Below, one piece after another: positions 41,911-56,368 of a DNA stretch of 64,000 nucleotides. The DNA is from Hydractinia symbiolongicarpus. Taxonomy: Eukaryota; Cnidaria; Hydrozoa; Anthoathecata; Hydractiniidae. The position numbers were made by a program, and so were the translations under genes. The stretch's first letter is position 1; each line of letters starts with the position of its first letter. The DNA lies in contig NC_079889.1 of NCBI RefSeq assembly GCF_029227915.1, positions 6,822,001 through 6,886,000 of the forward strand, written 5' to 3'. Under the pieces are notes generated by a model. The model searched no databases. It was not told where the DNA came from and saw only the letters and a list, made by a program, of their open reading frames with translations.

Positions 41911-42220
41911 TACATTTGGTAGATTACTGGGACCGTTTCTCACTTACAAGCTGCTTTTCTGGGACCGAAAAGTTTTCTGGGACCACTACCGGTCCCAGAA
42001 AAAAAAGTTGTTGTTTTTGATAGTTTTATGGTTCCGCGACTTCAAAAAAACAAATCTAAGCGAGGTCCCAAAAAACTCAAATCGGAACATTTTTCACCTT
42101 TACTATTTTGTTCGTTTTACACGAGATTTCTGGGACCAAAATTTTTTTTTCTAAACTTTTTACTTTCCGTTTGTTTTGAAGTTAACTTCCATCGTATTTA
42201 TGTTTCTGATTAAAAAACAC
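41911..42220. repeat. Unclassified element with repeated CTGGGACC
   Basis: About 310 bp in which CTGGGACC or its complement recurs about five times, including a hairpin CTGGGACC-ACTACC-GGTCCCAG (41977-41998). AT-rich spacers include several A and T runs. It ends at the satellite boundary. It may be a fragment of an interspersed repeat; I do not recognise the family. Confidence 0.45.
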
Positions 42221-42289
42221 CGCAGGTTACCATTGGACAAGTTGTTCCAGTCTCAATGCTCTACAACGTCCCAAGTCATTTTCACTAGC

Positions 42290-45200
42290 GCTGTCGACTT
42301 AGAACGCTTTTAACTACGTGCACAGTCCTATAAAGGCTGTAATATGGCCTTTTGCAGTCTAATAAAGGCCTCACACGTAAATCACGTGGCTCCATCTGCC
42401 TGCGCAGGTTACCATTGGACTATTCTTTCCAGTCTCAATGCGCTACAACGTTCCAAGTGGTTCTCCTTAGCGCTGTGGCCTTAGAACGCTCTTAACTATG
42501 TGCACAGTCCTATAAAGGCTGTAATATGGCCTTTTGCAGTCTAATAAAGGCCTTACACGTAAGTCACGTGGTTCCATCTGCCTGTGCAGGTTACCATTGG
42601 ACTATTCCTTCCAGTCTCAATGCGCTACAACGTCCCAAGTGGTTCTCCTTAGCGCTGTGGCCTTAGAACAATCTTAACTACGTGCACAGTCCATTAAAAG
42701 CTGTAATATGGCCTTTTGAAGTTTAATAAAGGCTTCACAAATAAATCACGTGGTTTCACCTGCCTGCGCAGGTTACCATTGTACTAGTCGTTCCAGTCTC
42801 AATGCGCTACAACGTCCCAAGTTGTTTTCATTAGCGCCGTTGCCTTAGAACACTCTTAACTACGTTCACAGTCCTATAAAGGCTGTAATATGGCCTTTTG
42901 AAGTCTAATAAAGGCTTCACAAATAAATCACGTGGTTTCACCTGCCTGCGCAGGTTACCATTGTACTAGTCCTTCCAGTCTCAATGCGCTACAACGTCCC
43001 AAGTCGTTTTCATTAGCGCCGTTGCCTTAGTACACTCTTAACTACGTTCACAGTCCTATAAAGGCTGTAATATGGCATTTTGCAGTCTAATAAAGGCCTC
43101 ACACGTAGATCACGCGGTTCCATCTGCCTGCGCAGGCTACCATTGGACTAGTTGTTCCAATCTCAATGCGCTACAACGTCCCAAGTCATTTTTATTAGCG
43201 CCGTCGAGTTAGAACGCGCTTAACTACGTGCACAGTCCTATAAAGGCTGTAATATGGCCTTTTGCAGTCTAATAAAGGCCTTACACGTAAGTCACGTGGT
43301 TCCATCTGCCTGTTCAGGTTACCATTGGACTATTCCTTCCAGTCTCAATGCGCTACAACGTCCCAAGTGGTTCTCCTTAGCGCTGTGGCCTTAGAACAAT
43401 CTTAACTACGTGCACAGTCCATTAAAAGCTGTAATATGGCCTTTTGAAGTTTAATAAAGGCTTCACAAATAAATCACGTGGTTTCACCTGCCTGCGCAGG
43501 TTACCATTGTACTAGTCGTTCCAGTCTCAATGCGCTACAACGTCCCAAGTTGTTTTCATTAGCGCCGTTGCCTTAGAACACTCTTAACTACGTTCACAGT
43601 CCTATAAAGGCTGTAATATGGCCTTTTGAAGTCTAATAAAGGCTTCACAAATAAATCACGTGGTTTCACCTGCCTGCGCAGGTTACCATTGTACTAGTCC
43701 TTCCAGTCTCAATGCGCTACAACGTCCCAAGTCGTTTTCATTAGCGCCGTTGCCTTAGAACACTCTTAACTACGTTCACAGTCCTATAAAGGCTGTAATA
43801 TGACCTTTTGCAGTCTAATAAAGGCCTCACACGTAGATCACGTGGTTCCATCTGCCTGCGCAGGTTACCATTGTACTATTTCCTCCAGTCTCAATGCGCT
43901 ACAACGTCCCAAGTCATTTTCCTTAGCGCCATGGCCTTACAACACTCTTAACTACGTGCACAGTCCTATAAAGGCCGTAATATGGCCTTTTGTAGTCTAA
44001 TAAAGGCCTCACACGTAGATCACGCAGTTCCATCTGCCTGCGCAGGTTACCATTGGACTAGTTGTTCCAGTCTCAATGCTCTACAACGTCCCAAGTCATT
44101 TTCACTAGCGCCGTCGACTTAGAACGCTCTTAACTACGTGCACAGTCCTATAAAGGCTGCAATATGGCCTTTTGCAGTCTAATAAAGGCCTCACACGTAA
44201 ATCACGTGGCTCCATCTGCCTGCGCAGGTTACCATTGGACTATTCTTTCCAGTCTCAATGCGCTACAACATTCCAAGTGGTTCTCCTTAGCGCTGTGGCC
44301 TTAGAACGCTCTTAACTATGTGCACAGTCCATTAAAGGCTGTAATATGGCCTTTTAAAGTTTAATAAAGGCTTCACAAATAAATCACGTGGTTTCACCTG
44401 CCTGCGCAGGTTACCATTGTACTAGTCGTTCCAGTCTCAATGCGCTACAACGTCCCAAGTTGTTTTCATTAGCGCCGTTGCCTTAGAACACTCTTAACTA
44501 CGTGCACAGTCCTATAAAGGCTGTAATATGGCCTTTTGAAGTCTAATAAAGGCTTCACAAATAAATCACGTGGTTTCACCTGCCTGCGCAGGTTACCATT
44601 GTACTAGTCGTTCCAGTCTCAATTCGCTACAACGTCCAAAGTCGTTTTCATTAGCGCCGTTGCCTTAGAACACACTTAACTACGTTCACAGTCCTATAAA
44701 GGCTGTAATATGGCCTTTTGCAGTCTAATAAAGGCCTCACACGTAGATCACGTGGTTCCATCTGCCTGCGCAGGTTACCATTGTACTATTTCTTCCAGTC
44801 TCAATGCGCTACAACGTTCCAAGTGGTTCTCCTTAGCGCTGTGGCCTTAGAACGCTCTTAACTATGTGCACAGTCCATTAAAGGCTGTAATATGGCCTTT
44901 TGCAGTCTAATAAAGGCTTCAAAAATAAATCACGTGGTTTCACCTGCCTGCGCAGGTTACCGTTGGACTATTCCTTACAGTCTCAATGCACTACAACATT
45001 CCAAGAGGTTTTCCTTGGCGCTGTGGCCTTACAAAACTCTTAACTACGTGCACAGTCCTATAAAGGCCGTAATATGGCCTTTTGCAGTCCAATAAAGGTC
45101 GCAGACGTAAATCACGCGGTTTCAGCTGCCTGCGCAAGTTACCATTGTACTAGTCGTTCCAGTCTCAATGCGCTACAACGTCCCAAGTCATTTTCATTAG

Positions 45201-46475
45201 CGCCATCGCCTTAGAACGCTCTTAACTACGTGCACAGTCCTATAAAGGTTGCAATATGGCCTTTCGCAGTCTAATAAAGGCGTCACACGTAGATGTCGTG
45301 GTTCCATCTGCCTGTGCAGGTTACTATTGCACTATTTCTTCCAGTCATAATGCAGTACAATGTTCCAAGAGGTTTTCCTTAGCGCCATGGCCTTACAACA
45401 CTCTTAACTACGTGCACAGTCCTATAAAGGCCGTAATATGGCCTTTTGCGTCTAATAAAGGCCTCACACGTAAATCACGCGGTTTCAGCTGCCTGCGCAG
45501 GTTACCATTGTACTAGTCGTTCCAGTCTCAATTCGCTACAACGTCCCAAGTCGTTTTCATTATCGCCGTTGCCTTAGTACACTCTTAACTACGTTCACAG
45601 TCCTATAAAGGCTGTAATATGGCATTTTGTAGTCTAATAAAGGCCTCACACGTAGATCACGTGGTTCCATCTGCCTGCGCAGGCTACCATTGGACTAGTT
45701 GTTCCAATCTCAATGCGCTACAACGTCCCAAGTCATTTTCCTTAGCGCCATGACCTTACAACACTCTTAACTACGTGCACAGTCCTATAAAGGCCGTAAT
45801 ATGGCCTTTTGCAGTCTAATAAAGGCCTCACACGTAGAACACGTGGTTCCATCTGCCTGCGCAGGTTACCATTGTACTATTTCTTCCAGTCTCAATGGGC
45901 TACAACGTCCCAAGTCATTTTCCTTAGCGCCATGGCCTTACAACACTTCTAACTACGTGCACAGTCCTATAAAGGCCGTAATATGGCCTTTTGCAGTCTA
46001 ATAAAGGCCTCACACGTAGATCACGTGGTTCCATCTGCCTGCGCAGGTTACCATTGGACTAGTTGTTCCAGTCTCAATGCTCTACAACGTCCCAAGTCAT
46101 TTTCACTAGCGCCGTCGACTTAGAACGCTCTTAACTACGTGCACAGTCCTATAAAGGCTGTAATATGGCCTTTTGCAGTCCAATAAAGGCCTCACACGTA
46201 AATCACGTGGCTCCATCTGCCTGTGCAGGTTACCATTGGACTATTCTTTCCAGTCTCAATGCGCTACAACGTTCCAAGTGGTTCTCCTTAGCGCTGTGGC
46301 CTTAGAACGCTCTTAACTATGTGCACAGTCCTATAAAGGCTGTATTATGGCATTTTGTAGTCTAATAAAGGCCTCACACGTAGATCACGTGGTTCCATCT
46401 GCCTGCGCAGGTTACCATTGGACTATTTGTTCCAGTCTCAATGCTCTACAACGTCCCAAGTCATTTTCACTAGCG
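42290..46475. repeat. Satellite segmental block, copy 1
   Basis: A run of distinctive variants (GCGCTGTCGACTT at 42289; the ATGACCTTTTGCAG variant at 43800; GCCTTTCGCAG at 45256) that recurs in the same order 4185 bp downstream (46474, 47985, 49441). It contains about two extra monomers near 45450-45810 relative to copy 2. Confidence 0.85.
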
Positions 46476-49400
46476 CTGTCGACTTAGAACGCTTTTAACT
46501 ACGTGCACAGTCCTATAAAGGCTGTAATATGGCCTTTTGCAGTCTAATAAAGGCCTCACACGTAAATCACGTGGCTCCATCTGCCTGCGCAGGTTACCAT
46601 TGGACTATTCTTTCCAGTCTCAATGCGCTACAACGTTCCAAGTGGTTCTCCTTAGCGCTGTGGCCTTAGAACGCTCTTAACTATGTGCACAGTCCTATAA
46701 AGGCTGTAATATGGCCTTTTGCAGTCTAATAAAGGCCTTACACGTAAGTCACGTGGTTCCATCTGCCTGTGCAGGTTACCATTGGACTATTCCTTCCAGT
46801 CTCAATGCGCTACAACGTCCCAAGTGGTTCTCCTTAGCGCTGTGGCCTTTGAACAATCTTAACTACGTGCACAGTCCATTAAAAGCTGTAATATGGCCTT
46901 TTGAAGTTTAATAAAGGCTTCACAAATAAATCACGTGGTTTCACCTGCCTGCGCAGGTTACCATTGTACTAGTCGTTCCAGTCTCAATGCGCTACAACGT
47001 CCCAAGTTGTTTTCATTAGCGCCGTTGCCTTAGAACACTCTTAACTACGTTCACAGTCCTATAAAGGCTGTAATATGGCCTTTTGAAGTCTAATAAAGGC
47101 TTCACAAATAAATCACGTGGTTTCACCTGCCTGCGCAGGTTACCATTGTACTAGTCCTTCCAGTCTCAATGCGCTACAACGTCCCAAGTCGTTTTCATTA
47201 GCGCCGTTGCCTTAGTACACTCTTAACTACGTTCACAGTCCTATAAAGGCTGTAATATGGCATTTTGCAGTCTAATAAAGGCCTCACACGTAGATCACGC
47301 GGTTCCATCTGCCTGCGCAGGCTACCATTGGACTAGTTGTTCCAATCTCAATGCGCTACAACGTCCCAAGTCATTTTTATTAGCGCCGTCGAGTTAGAAC
47401 GCGCTTAACTACGTGCACAGTCCTATAAAGGCTGTAATATGGCCTTTTGCAGTCTAATAAAGGCCTAACACGTAAATCACGTGGCTCCATCTGCCTGCGC
47501 AGGTTACCATTGAACTATTCTTTCCAGTCTCAATGCGCTACAACGTCCCAAGTGGTTCTCCTTAGCGCTGTGGCCTTAGAACAATCTTAACTACGTGCAC
47601 AGTCCATTAAAAGCTGTAATATGGCCTTTTGAAGTTTAATAAAGGCTTCACAAATAAATCACGTGGTTTCACCTGCCTGCGCAGGTTACCATTGTACTAG
47701 TCGTTCCAGTCTCAATGCGCTACAACGTCCCAAGTTGTTTTCATTAGCGCCGTTGCCTTAGAACACTCTTAACTACGTTCACAGTCCTATAAAGGCTGTA
47801 ATATGGCCTTTTGAAGTCTAATAAAGGCTTCACAAATAAATCACGTGGTTTCACCTGCCTGCGCAGGTTACCATTGTACTAGTCCTTCCAGTCTCAATGC
47901 GCTACAACGTCCCAAGTCGTTTTCATTAGCGCCGTTGCCTTAGAACACTCTTAACTACGTTCACAGTCCTATAAAGGCTGTAATATGACCTTTTGCAGTC
48001 TAATAAAGGCCTCACACGTAGATCACGTGGTTCCATCTGCCTGCGCAGGTTACCATTGTACTATTTCCTCCAGTCTCAATGCGCTACAACGTCCCAAGTC
48101 ATTTTCCTTAGCGCCATGGCCTTACAACACTCTTAACTACGTGCACAGTCCTATAAAGGCCGTAATATGGCCTTTTGTAGTCTAATAAAGGCCTCACACG
48201 TAGATCACGCAGTTCCATCTGCCTGCGCAGGTTACCATTGGACTAGTTGTTCCAGTCTCAATGCTCTACAACGTCCCAAGTCATTTTCACTAGCGCCGTC
48301 GACTTAGAACGCTCTTAACTACGTGCACAGTCCTATAAAGGCTGCAATATGGCCTTTTGCAGTCTAATAAAGGCCTCACACGTAAATCACGTGGCTCCAT
48401 CTGCCTGCGCAGGTTACCATTGGACTATTCTTTCCAGTCTCAATGCGCTACAACATTCCAAGTGGTTCTCCTTAGCGCTGTGGCCTTAGAACGCTCTTAA
48501 CTATGTGCACAGTCCATTAAAGGCTGTAATATGGCCTTTTAAAGTTTAATAAAGGCTTCACAAATAAATCACGTGGTTTCACCTGCCTGCGCAGGTTACC
48601 ATTGTACTAGTCGTTCCAGTCTCAATGCGCTACAACGTCCCAAGTTGTTTTCATTAGCGCCGTTGCCTTAGAACACTCTTAACTACGTGCACAGTCCTAT
48701 AAAGGCTGTAATATGGCCTTTTGAAGTCTAATAAAGGCTTCACAAATAAATCACGTGGTTTCACCTGCCTGCGCAGGTTACCATTGTACTAGTCGTTCCA
48801 GTCTCAATTCGCTACAACGTCCAAAGTCGTTTTCATTAGCGCCGTTGCCTTAGAACACACTTAACTACGTTCACAGTCCTATAAAGGCTGTAATATGGCC
48901 TTTTGCAGTCTAATAAAGGCCTCACACGTAGATCACGTGGTTCCATCTGCCTGCGCAGGTTACCATTGTACTATTTCTTCCAGTCTCAATGCGCTACAAC
49001 GTTCCAAGTGGTTCTCCTTAGCGCTGTGGCCTTAGAACGCTCTTAACTATGTGCACAGTCCATTAAAGGCTGTAATATGGCCTTTTGCAGTCTAATAAAG
49101 GCTTCAAAAATAAATCACGTGGTTTCACCTGCCTGCGCAGGTTACCGTTGGACTATTCCTTACAGTCTCAATGCACTACAACATTCCAAGAGGTTTTCCT
49201 TGGCGCTGTGGCCTTACAAAACTCTTAACTACGTGCACAGTCCTATAAAGGCCGTAATATGGCCTTTTGCAGTCCAATAAAGGTCGCAGACGTAAATCAC
49301 GCGGTTTCAGCTGCCTGCGCAAGTTACCATTGTACTAGTCGTTCCAGTCTCAATGCGCTACAACGTCCCAAGTCATTTTCATTAGCGCCATCGCCTTAGA

Positions 49401-50297
49401 ACGCTCTTAACTACGTGCACAGTCCTATAAAGGTTGCAATATGGCCTTTCGCAGTCTAATAAAGGCGTCACACGTAGATGTCGTGGTTCCATCTGCCTGT
49501 GCAGGTTACTATTGCACTATTTCTTCCAGTCATAATGCAGTACAATGTTCCAAGAGGTTTTCCTTAGCGCCATGGCCTTACAACACTCTTAACTACGTGC
49601 ACAGTCCTATAAAGGCCGTAATATGGCCTTTTGCAGTCTAATAAAGGCCTCACACGTAGAACACGTGGTTCCATCTGCCTGCGCAGGTTACCATTGTACT
49701 ATTTCTTCCAGTCTCAATGGGCTACAACGTCCCAAGTCATTTTCCTTAGCGCCATGGCCTTACAACACTTCTAACTACGTGCACAGTCCTATAAAGGCCG
49801 TAATATGGCCTTTTGCAGTCTAATAAAGGCCTCACACGTAGATCACGTGGTTCCATCTGCCTGCGCAGGTTACCATTGGACTAGTTGTTCCAGTCTCAAT
49901 GCTCTACAACGTCCCAAGTCATTTTCACTAGCGCCGTCGACTTAGAACGCTCTTAACTACGTGCACAGTCCTATAAAGGCTGTAATATGGCCTTTTGCAG
50001 TCCAATAAAGGCCTCACACGTAAATCACGTGGCTCCATCTGCCTGTGCAGGTTACCATTGGACTATTCTTTCCAGTCTCAATGCGCTACAACGTTCCAAG
50101 TGGTTCTCCTTAGCGCTGTGGCCTTAGAACGCTCTTAACTATGTGCACAGTCCTATAAAGGCTGTATTATGGCATTTTGTAGTCTAATAAAGGCCTCACA
50201 CGTAGATCACGTGGTTCCATCTGCCTGCGCAGGTTACCATTGGACTAGTTGTTCCAGTCTCAATGCTCTACAACGTCCCAAGTCATTTTCACTAGCG
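46476..50297. repeat. Satellite segmental block, copy 2
   Basis: Repeats copy 1 in variant order. The next occurrence of its first landmark is 3822 bp (21 monomers) further, at ~50298. A third, partial copy follows. Confidence 0.85.
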
Positions 50298-51806
50298 CTG
50301 TCGACTTAGAACGCTTTTAACTACGTGCACAGTCCTATAAAGGCTGTAATATGGCCTTTTGCAGTCTAATAAAGGCCTCACACGTAAATCACGTGGCTCC
50401 ATCTGCCTGCGCAGGTTACCATTGGACTATTCTTTCCAGTCTCAATGCGCTACAACGTTCCAAGTGGTTCTCCTTAGCGCTGTGGCCTTAGAACGCTCTT
50501 AACTATGTGCACAGTCCTATAAAGGCTGTAATATGGCCTTTTGCAGTCTAATAAAGGCCTTACACGTAAGTCACGTGGTTCCATCTGCCTGTGCAGGTTA
50601 CCATTGGACTATTCCTTCCAGTCTCAATGCGCTACAACGTCCCAAGTGGTTCTCCTTAGCGCTGTGGCCTTTGAACAATCTTAACTACGTGCACAGTCCA
50701 TTAAAAGCTGTAATATGGCCTTTTGAAGTTTAATAAAGGCTTCACAAATAAATCACGTGGTTTCACCTGCCTGCGCAGGTTACCATTGTACTAGTCGTTC
50801 CAGTCTCAATGCGCTACAACGTCCCAAGTTGTTTTCATTAGCGCCGTTGCCTTAGAACACTCTTAACTACGTTCACAGTCCTATAAAGGCTGTAATATGG
50901 CCTTTTGAAGTCTAATAAAGGCTTCACAAATAAATCACGTGGTTTCACCTGCCTGCGCAGGTTACCATTGTACTAGTCCTTCCAGTCTCAATGCGCTACA
51001 ACGTCCCAAGTCGTTTTCATTAGCGCCGTTGCCTTAGTACACTCTTAACTACGTTCACAGTCCTATAAAGGCTGTAATATGGCATTTTGCAGTCTAATAA
51101 AGGCCTCACACGTAGATCACGCGGTTCCATCTGCCTGCGCAGGCTACCATTGGACTAGTTGTTCCAATCTCAATGCGCTACAACGTCCCAAGTCATTTTT
51201 ATTAGCGCCGTCGAGTTAGAACGCGCTTAACTACGTGCACAGTCCTATAAAGGCTGTAATATGGCCTTTTGCAGTCTAATAAAGGCCTAACACGTAAATC
51301 ACGTGGCTCCATCTGCCTGCGCAGGTTACCATTGGACTATTCTTTCCAGTCTCAATGCGCTACAACGTTCCAAGTGGTTCTCCTTAGCGCTGTGGCCTTA
51401 GAACGCTCTTAACTATGTGCACAGTCCTATAAAGGCTGTAATATGGCCTTTTGCAGTCTAATAAAGGCCTTACACGTAAGTCACGTGGTTCCATCTGCCT
51501 GTTCAGGTTACCATTGGACTATTCCTTCCAGTCTCAATGCGCTACAACGTCCCAAGTGGTTCTCCTTAGCGCTGTGGCCTTAGAACAATCTTAACTACGT
51601 GCACAGTCCATTAAAAGCTGTAATATGGCCTTTTGAAGTCTAATAAAGGCCTCACACGTAGATCACGTGGTTCCATCTGCCTGCGCAGGCTACCATTGGA
51701 CTAGTTGTTCCAATCTCAATGCGCTACAACGTCCCAAGTCATTTTCCTTAGCGCCATGGCCTTACAACACTCTTAACTACGTGCACAGTCCTATAAAGGC
51801 CGTAAT

Positions 51807-53444
51807 ATGGCCTTTTGCAGTCTAATAAAGGCCTCACACGTAGAACACGTGGTTGAATCTGCCTGCGCAGGTTACCATTGTACTATTTCTTCCAGTCTCA
51901 ATGGGCTACAACGTCCCAAGTCATTTTCCTTAGCGCCATGGCCTTACAACACTTCTAACTACGTGCACAGTCCTATAAAGGCCGTAATATGGCCTTTTGC
52001 AGTCTAATAAAGGCCTCACACGTAGATCACGTGGTTCCATCTGCCTGCGCAGGTTACCATTGGACTAGTTGTTCCAGTCTCAATGCTCTACAACGTCCCA
52101 AGTCATTTTCACTAGCGCCGTCGACTTAGAACGCTCTTAACTACGTGCACAGTCCTATAAAGGCTGTAATATGGCCTTTTGCAGTCCAATAAAGGCCTCA
52201 CACGTAAATCACGTGGCTCCATCTGCCTGCGCAGGTCACCATTGGACTATTCTTTCCAGTCTCAATGCGCTACAACGTTCCAAGTGGTTCTCCTTAGCGC
52301 TGTGGCCTTAGAACGCTCTTAACTATGTGCACAGTCCATTAAAAGCTGTAATATGGCCTTTTGAAGTTTAATAAAGGCTTCACAAATAAATCACGTGGTT
52401 TCACCTGCCTGCGCAGGTTACCATTGTACTAGTCGTTCCAGTCTCAATGCGCTACAACGTCCCAAGTTGTTTTCATTAGCGCCGTTGCCTTAGAACACTC
52501 TTAACTACGTTCACAGTCCTATAAAGGCTGTAATATGGCCTTTTGAAGTCTAATAAAGGCTTCACAAATAAATCACGTGGTTTCACCTGCCTGCGCAGGT
52601 TACCATTGTACTAGTCCTTCCAGTCTCAATGCGCTACAACGTCCCAAGTCGTTTTCATTAGCGCCGTTGCCTTAGTACACTCTTAACTACGTTCACAGTC
52701 CTATAAAGGCTGTAATATGGCATTTTGCAGTCTAATAAAGGCCTCACACGTAGATCACGCGGTTCCATCTGCCTGCGCAGGCTACCATTGGACTAGTTGT
52801 TCCAATCTCAATGCGCTACAACGTCCCAAGTCATTTTTATTAGCGCCGTCGAGTTAGAACGCGCTTAACTACGTGCACAGTCCTATAAAGGCTGTAATAT
52901 GGCCTTTTGCAGTCTAATAAAGGCCTAACACGTAAATCACGTGGCTCCATCTGCCTGCGCAGGTTACCATTGGACTATTCTTTCCAGTCTCAATGCGCTA
53001 CAACGTTCCAAGTGGTTCTCCTTAGCGCTGTGGCCTTAGAACGCTCTTAACTATGTGCACAGTCCTATAAAGGCTGTAATATGGCCTTTTGCAGTCTAAT
53101 AAAGGCCTTACACGTAAGTCACGTGGTTCCATCTGCCTGTTCAGGTTACCATTGGACTATTCCTTCCAGTCTCAATGCGCTACAACGTCCCAAGTGGTTC
53201 TCCTTAGCGCTGTGGCCTTAGAACAATCTTAACTACGTGCACAGTCCATTAAAAGCTGTAATATGGCCTTTTGAAGTCTAATAAAGGCCTCACACGTAGA
53301 TCACGTGGTTCCATCTGCCTGCGCAGGCTACCATTGGACTAGTTGTTCCAATCTCAATGCGCTACAACGTCCCAAGTCATTTTCCTTAGCGCCATGGCCT
53401 TACAACACTCTTAACTACGTGCACAGTCCTATAAAGGCCGTAAT
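51807..53444. repeat. Satellite segmental block of nine monomers, duplicated at 53445
   Basis: The variant GTAGAACACGTGGTTGAATC at 51807+ recurs exactly 1638 bp (9 x 182) later at 53445+. Confidence 0.85.
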
Positions 53445-54172
53445 ATGGCCTTTTGCAGTCTAATAAAGGCCTCACACGTAGAACACGTGGTTGAATCTGC
53501 CTGCGCAGGTTACCATTGTACTATTTCTTCCAGTCTCAATGGGCTACAACGTCCCAAGTCATTTTCCTTAGCGCCATGGCCTTACAACACTTCTAACTAC
53601 GTGCACAGTCCTATAAAGGCCGTAATATGGCCTTTTGCAGTCTAATAAAGGCCTCACACGTAGATCACGTGGTTCCATCTGCCTGCGCAGGTTACCATTG
53701 GACTAGTTGTTCCAGTCTCAATGCTCTACAACGTCCCAAGTCATTTTCACTAGCGCCGTCGACTTAGAACGCTCTTAACTACGTGCACAGTCCTATAAAG
53801 GCTGTAATATGGCCTTTTGCAGTCCAATAAAGGCCTCACACGTAAATCACGTGGCTCCATCTGCCTGCGCAGGTCACCATTGGACTATTCTTTCCAGTCT
53901 CAATGCGCTACAACGTTCCAAGTGGTTCTCCTTAGCGCTGTGGCCTTAGAACGCTCTTAACTATGTGCACAGTCCTATAAAGGCTGTAATATGGCATTTT
54001 GTAGTCTAATAAAGGCCTCACACGTAGATCACGTGGTTCCATCTGCCTGCGCAGGCTACCATTGGACTAGTTGTTCCAATCTCAATGCGCTACAACGTCC
54101 CAAGTCATTTTCCTTAGCGCCATGGCCTTACAACACTCTTAACTACGTGCACAGTCCTATAAAGGCCGTAAT

Positions 54173-56368
54173 ATGGCCTTTTGCAGTCTAATAAAGGCCT
54201 CACACGTAGAACACGTGGTTCCATCTGCCTGCGCAGGTTACCATTGTACTATTTCTTCCAGTCTCAATGCGCTACAACGTCCCAAGTCATTTTCCTTAGC
54301 GCCATGGCCTTACAACACTTCTAACTACGTGCACAGTCCTATAAAGGCCGTAATATGGCCTTTTGCAGTCTAATAAAGGCCTCACACGTAGATCACGTGG
54401 TTCCATCTGCCTGCGCAGGTTACCATTGGACTAGTTGTTCCAGTCTCAATGCTCTACAACGTCCCAAGTCATTTTCACTAGCGCCGTCGAATTAGAACGC
54501 TCTTAACTACGTGCACAGTCCTATAAAGGCTGTAATATGGCATTTTGTAGTCTAATAAAGGCATCACACGTAAATCACGTGGTTCCATCGGCCTGTGCAG
54601 GTTACCATTGGACTATTCCTTCCAGTCTCAATACGCTACAACGTCCCAAGTGGTTCTCCTTAGCGCTGTGGCCTTAGAACACTCTTAACTACGTGCACAG
54701 TCCATTAAAGGCTGTAATAAGGCCTTTTGCAGTCTAATAAAGGCTTCACAAATAAATCACGTGGTTTCACCTGCCTGCGCAGGTTACCGTTGGACTATTC
54801 CTTACAGTCTCAATGCACTACAACGTTCCAAGAGATTTTCCTTAGCCCTGTGGCTTTAGAACGCTCCTAAGCATGTGCACAGTCCTATAAAGGCTGTAAT
54901 ATGGCCTTTTGCAGTCTAATAAAGGCCTCACACGTAAATCACGTGGTTCCATCTGCCTGTGCAGGTTACCATTGGACTATTCCTTCCAGTCTCAATGCGC
55001 TACAACGCTACAAGTGGTTCTCCTTAGCGCTGTGGCCTTAGAACACTCTTAACTACGTGCACAGTCCATTAAAGGCTGTAATATGGCCTTTTGCAGTCTA
55101 ATAAAGGCTTCACAAATAAATCACGTGGTTTCACCTGCCTGCGCAGGTTACCGTTGGACTATTCCTCACAGTCTCAATACACTACAACGTTCCAAGAGGT
55201 TTTTCTTGGCGCTGTGGCCTTACAGCACTCTTAACTACGTGCACAGTCCTATAAAGGCCGTAATATGGCCTTTTACAGACCAATAAAGGCCGTAGACGTA
55301 AATCACGCGGTTTCAGCTGCCTGCGCAGGTTACCATTGTACTAGTCGTTCCAGTCTCAATGCGCTACAACGTCCCAAGTCGTTTTCATTGGCGCCGTTGC
55401 TTTAGAACACTCTTAACCACGTTCACAGTCCTATAAAGGCTGTAATATGGCCTTTTGCAGTCTAATAAAGGCCTCACACGTAGATCACGTGTTTCCATCT
55501 GCCTGCGCAGGTTACCATTGTACTATTCCATCCAGTCTTAATGCGCTACAACGATCCAAGAGGTTTTCCTAAGCGCCATGGCCCTAAAACACTCTTAACT
55601 ACGTGCACAGTCCATCAAAGGCTGTAATATGGCCTTTTGCAGTCTAATAAAGGCTTCACAAATAAATCACGTGGTTTCACCTGCCTGCACAGGTTACCGT
55701 TGGACTATTCCTAACAGTCTCAATGCACTACAACGTTCCAAGAGGTTTTTCTTGGCGCTGTGGCCTTACAACACTCTTAACTACGTGCACAGTCCTATAA
55801 ACGCCGTAATATGGCCTTTTACAGTCCAATAAAGGCCGTAGACGTAAATCACGCGGTTTCAGCTGCCTGCGCAGGTTACCATTGTACTAGTCGTTCCAGT
55901 CTCAATGCGCTACAACGTCCCAAGTCGTTTTCATTGGCGCTGTTGCTTTAGAACACTCTTAACTACGTTCACAGTCCTATAAAGGCTGTAATATGGCCTT
56001 TTGCAGTCTAATAAAGGCCTCACACGTAGATCACGTGTTTCCATCTGCCTGCGCAGGTTACCATTGTACTATTCCTTACAGTCTTAATGCACTACAACGT
56101 TCCAAGAGGTTTTCCTTGGCGCTGTGGCCTTACAACACTCTTAACTACGTGCACAGTCCTATAAAGGCTGTAATACGGCCTTTTGCAGTCTAATAAAGGC
56201 TTCACAAATAAATCACGTGGTTTCACCTGCCTGCGCAGGTTACCGTTGGACTATTCCTTACATTCTCAATGCACTACAACGTTCCAAGAGGTTTTCCTTG
56301 GCGCTGTGGCCTTAGAACGCTCTTAACTATGTGCACAGTCCTATGAAGGCTGTAATATGGCATTTTGT
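54173..56368. repeat. Satellite block repeated at 61805-64000
   Basis: Landmarks at 54173, 55083, 55629 and 55993 recur 7632 bp downstream at 61805, 62715, 63261 and 63625, down to rare variants such as CCATCGGCCTGTGC. The copy continues beyond the window. 7632 is 42 monomers minus 12 bp; a 13-bp gap near 61075 accounts for this. Confidence 0.88.

Noticed and set aside
41608-42154. Open frames of 72-148 codons over the ATGT run on both strands
   Set aside because: Pure microsatellite translation (YVCM or IHTY repeats).
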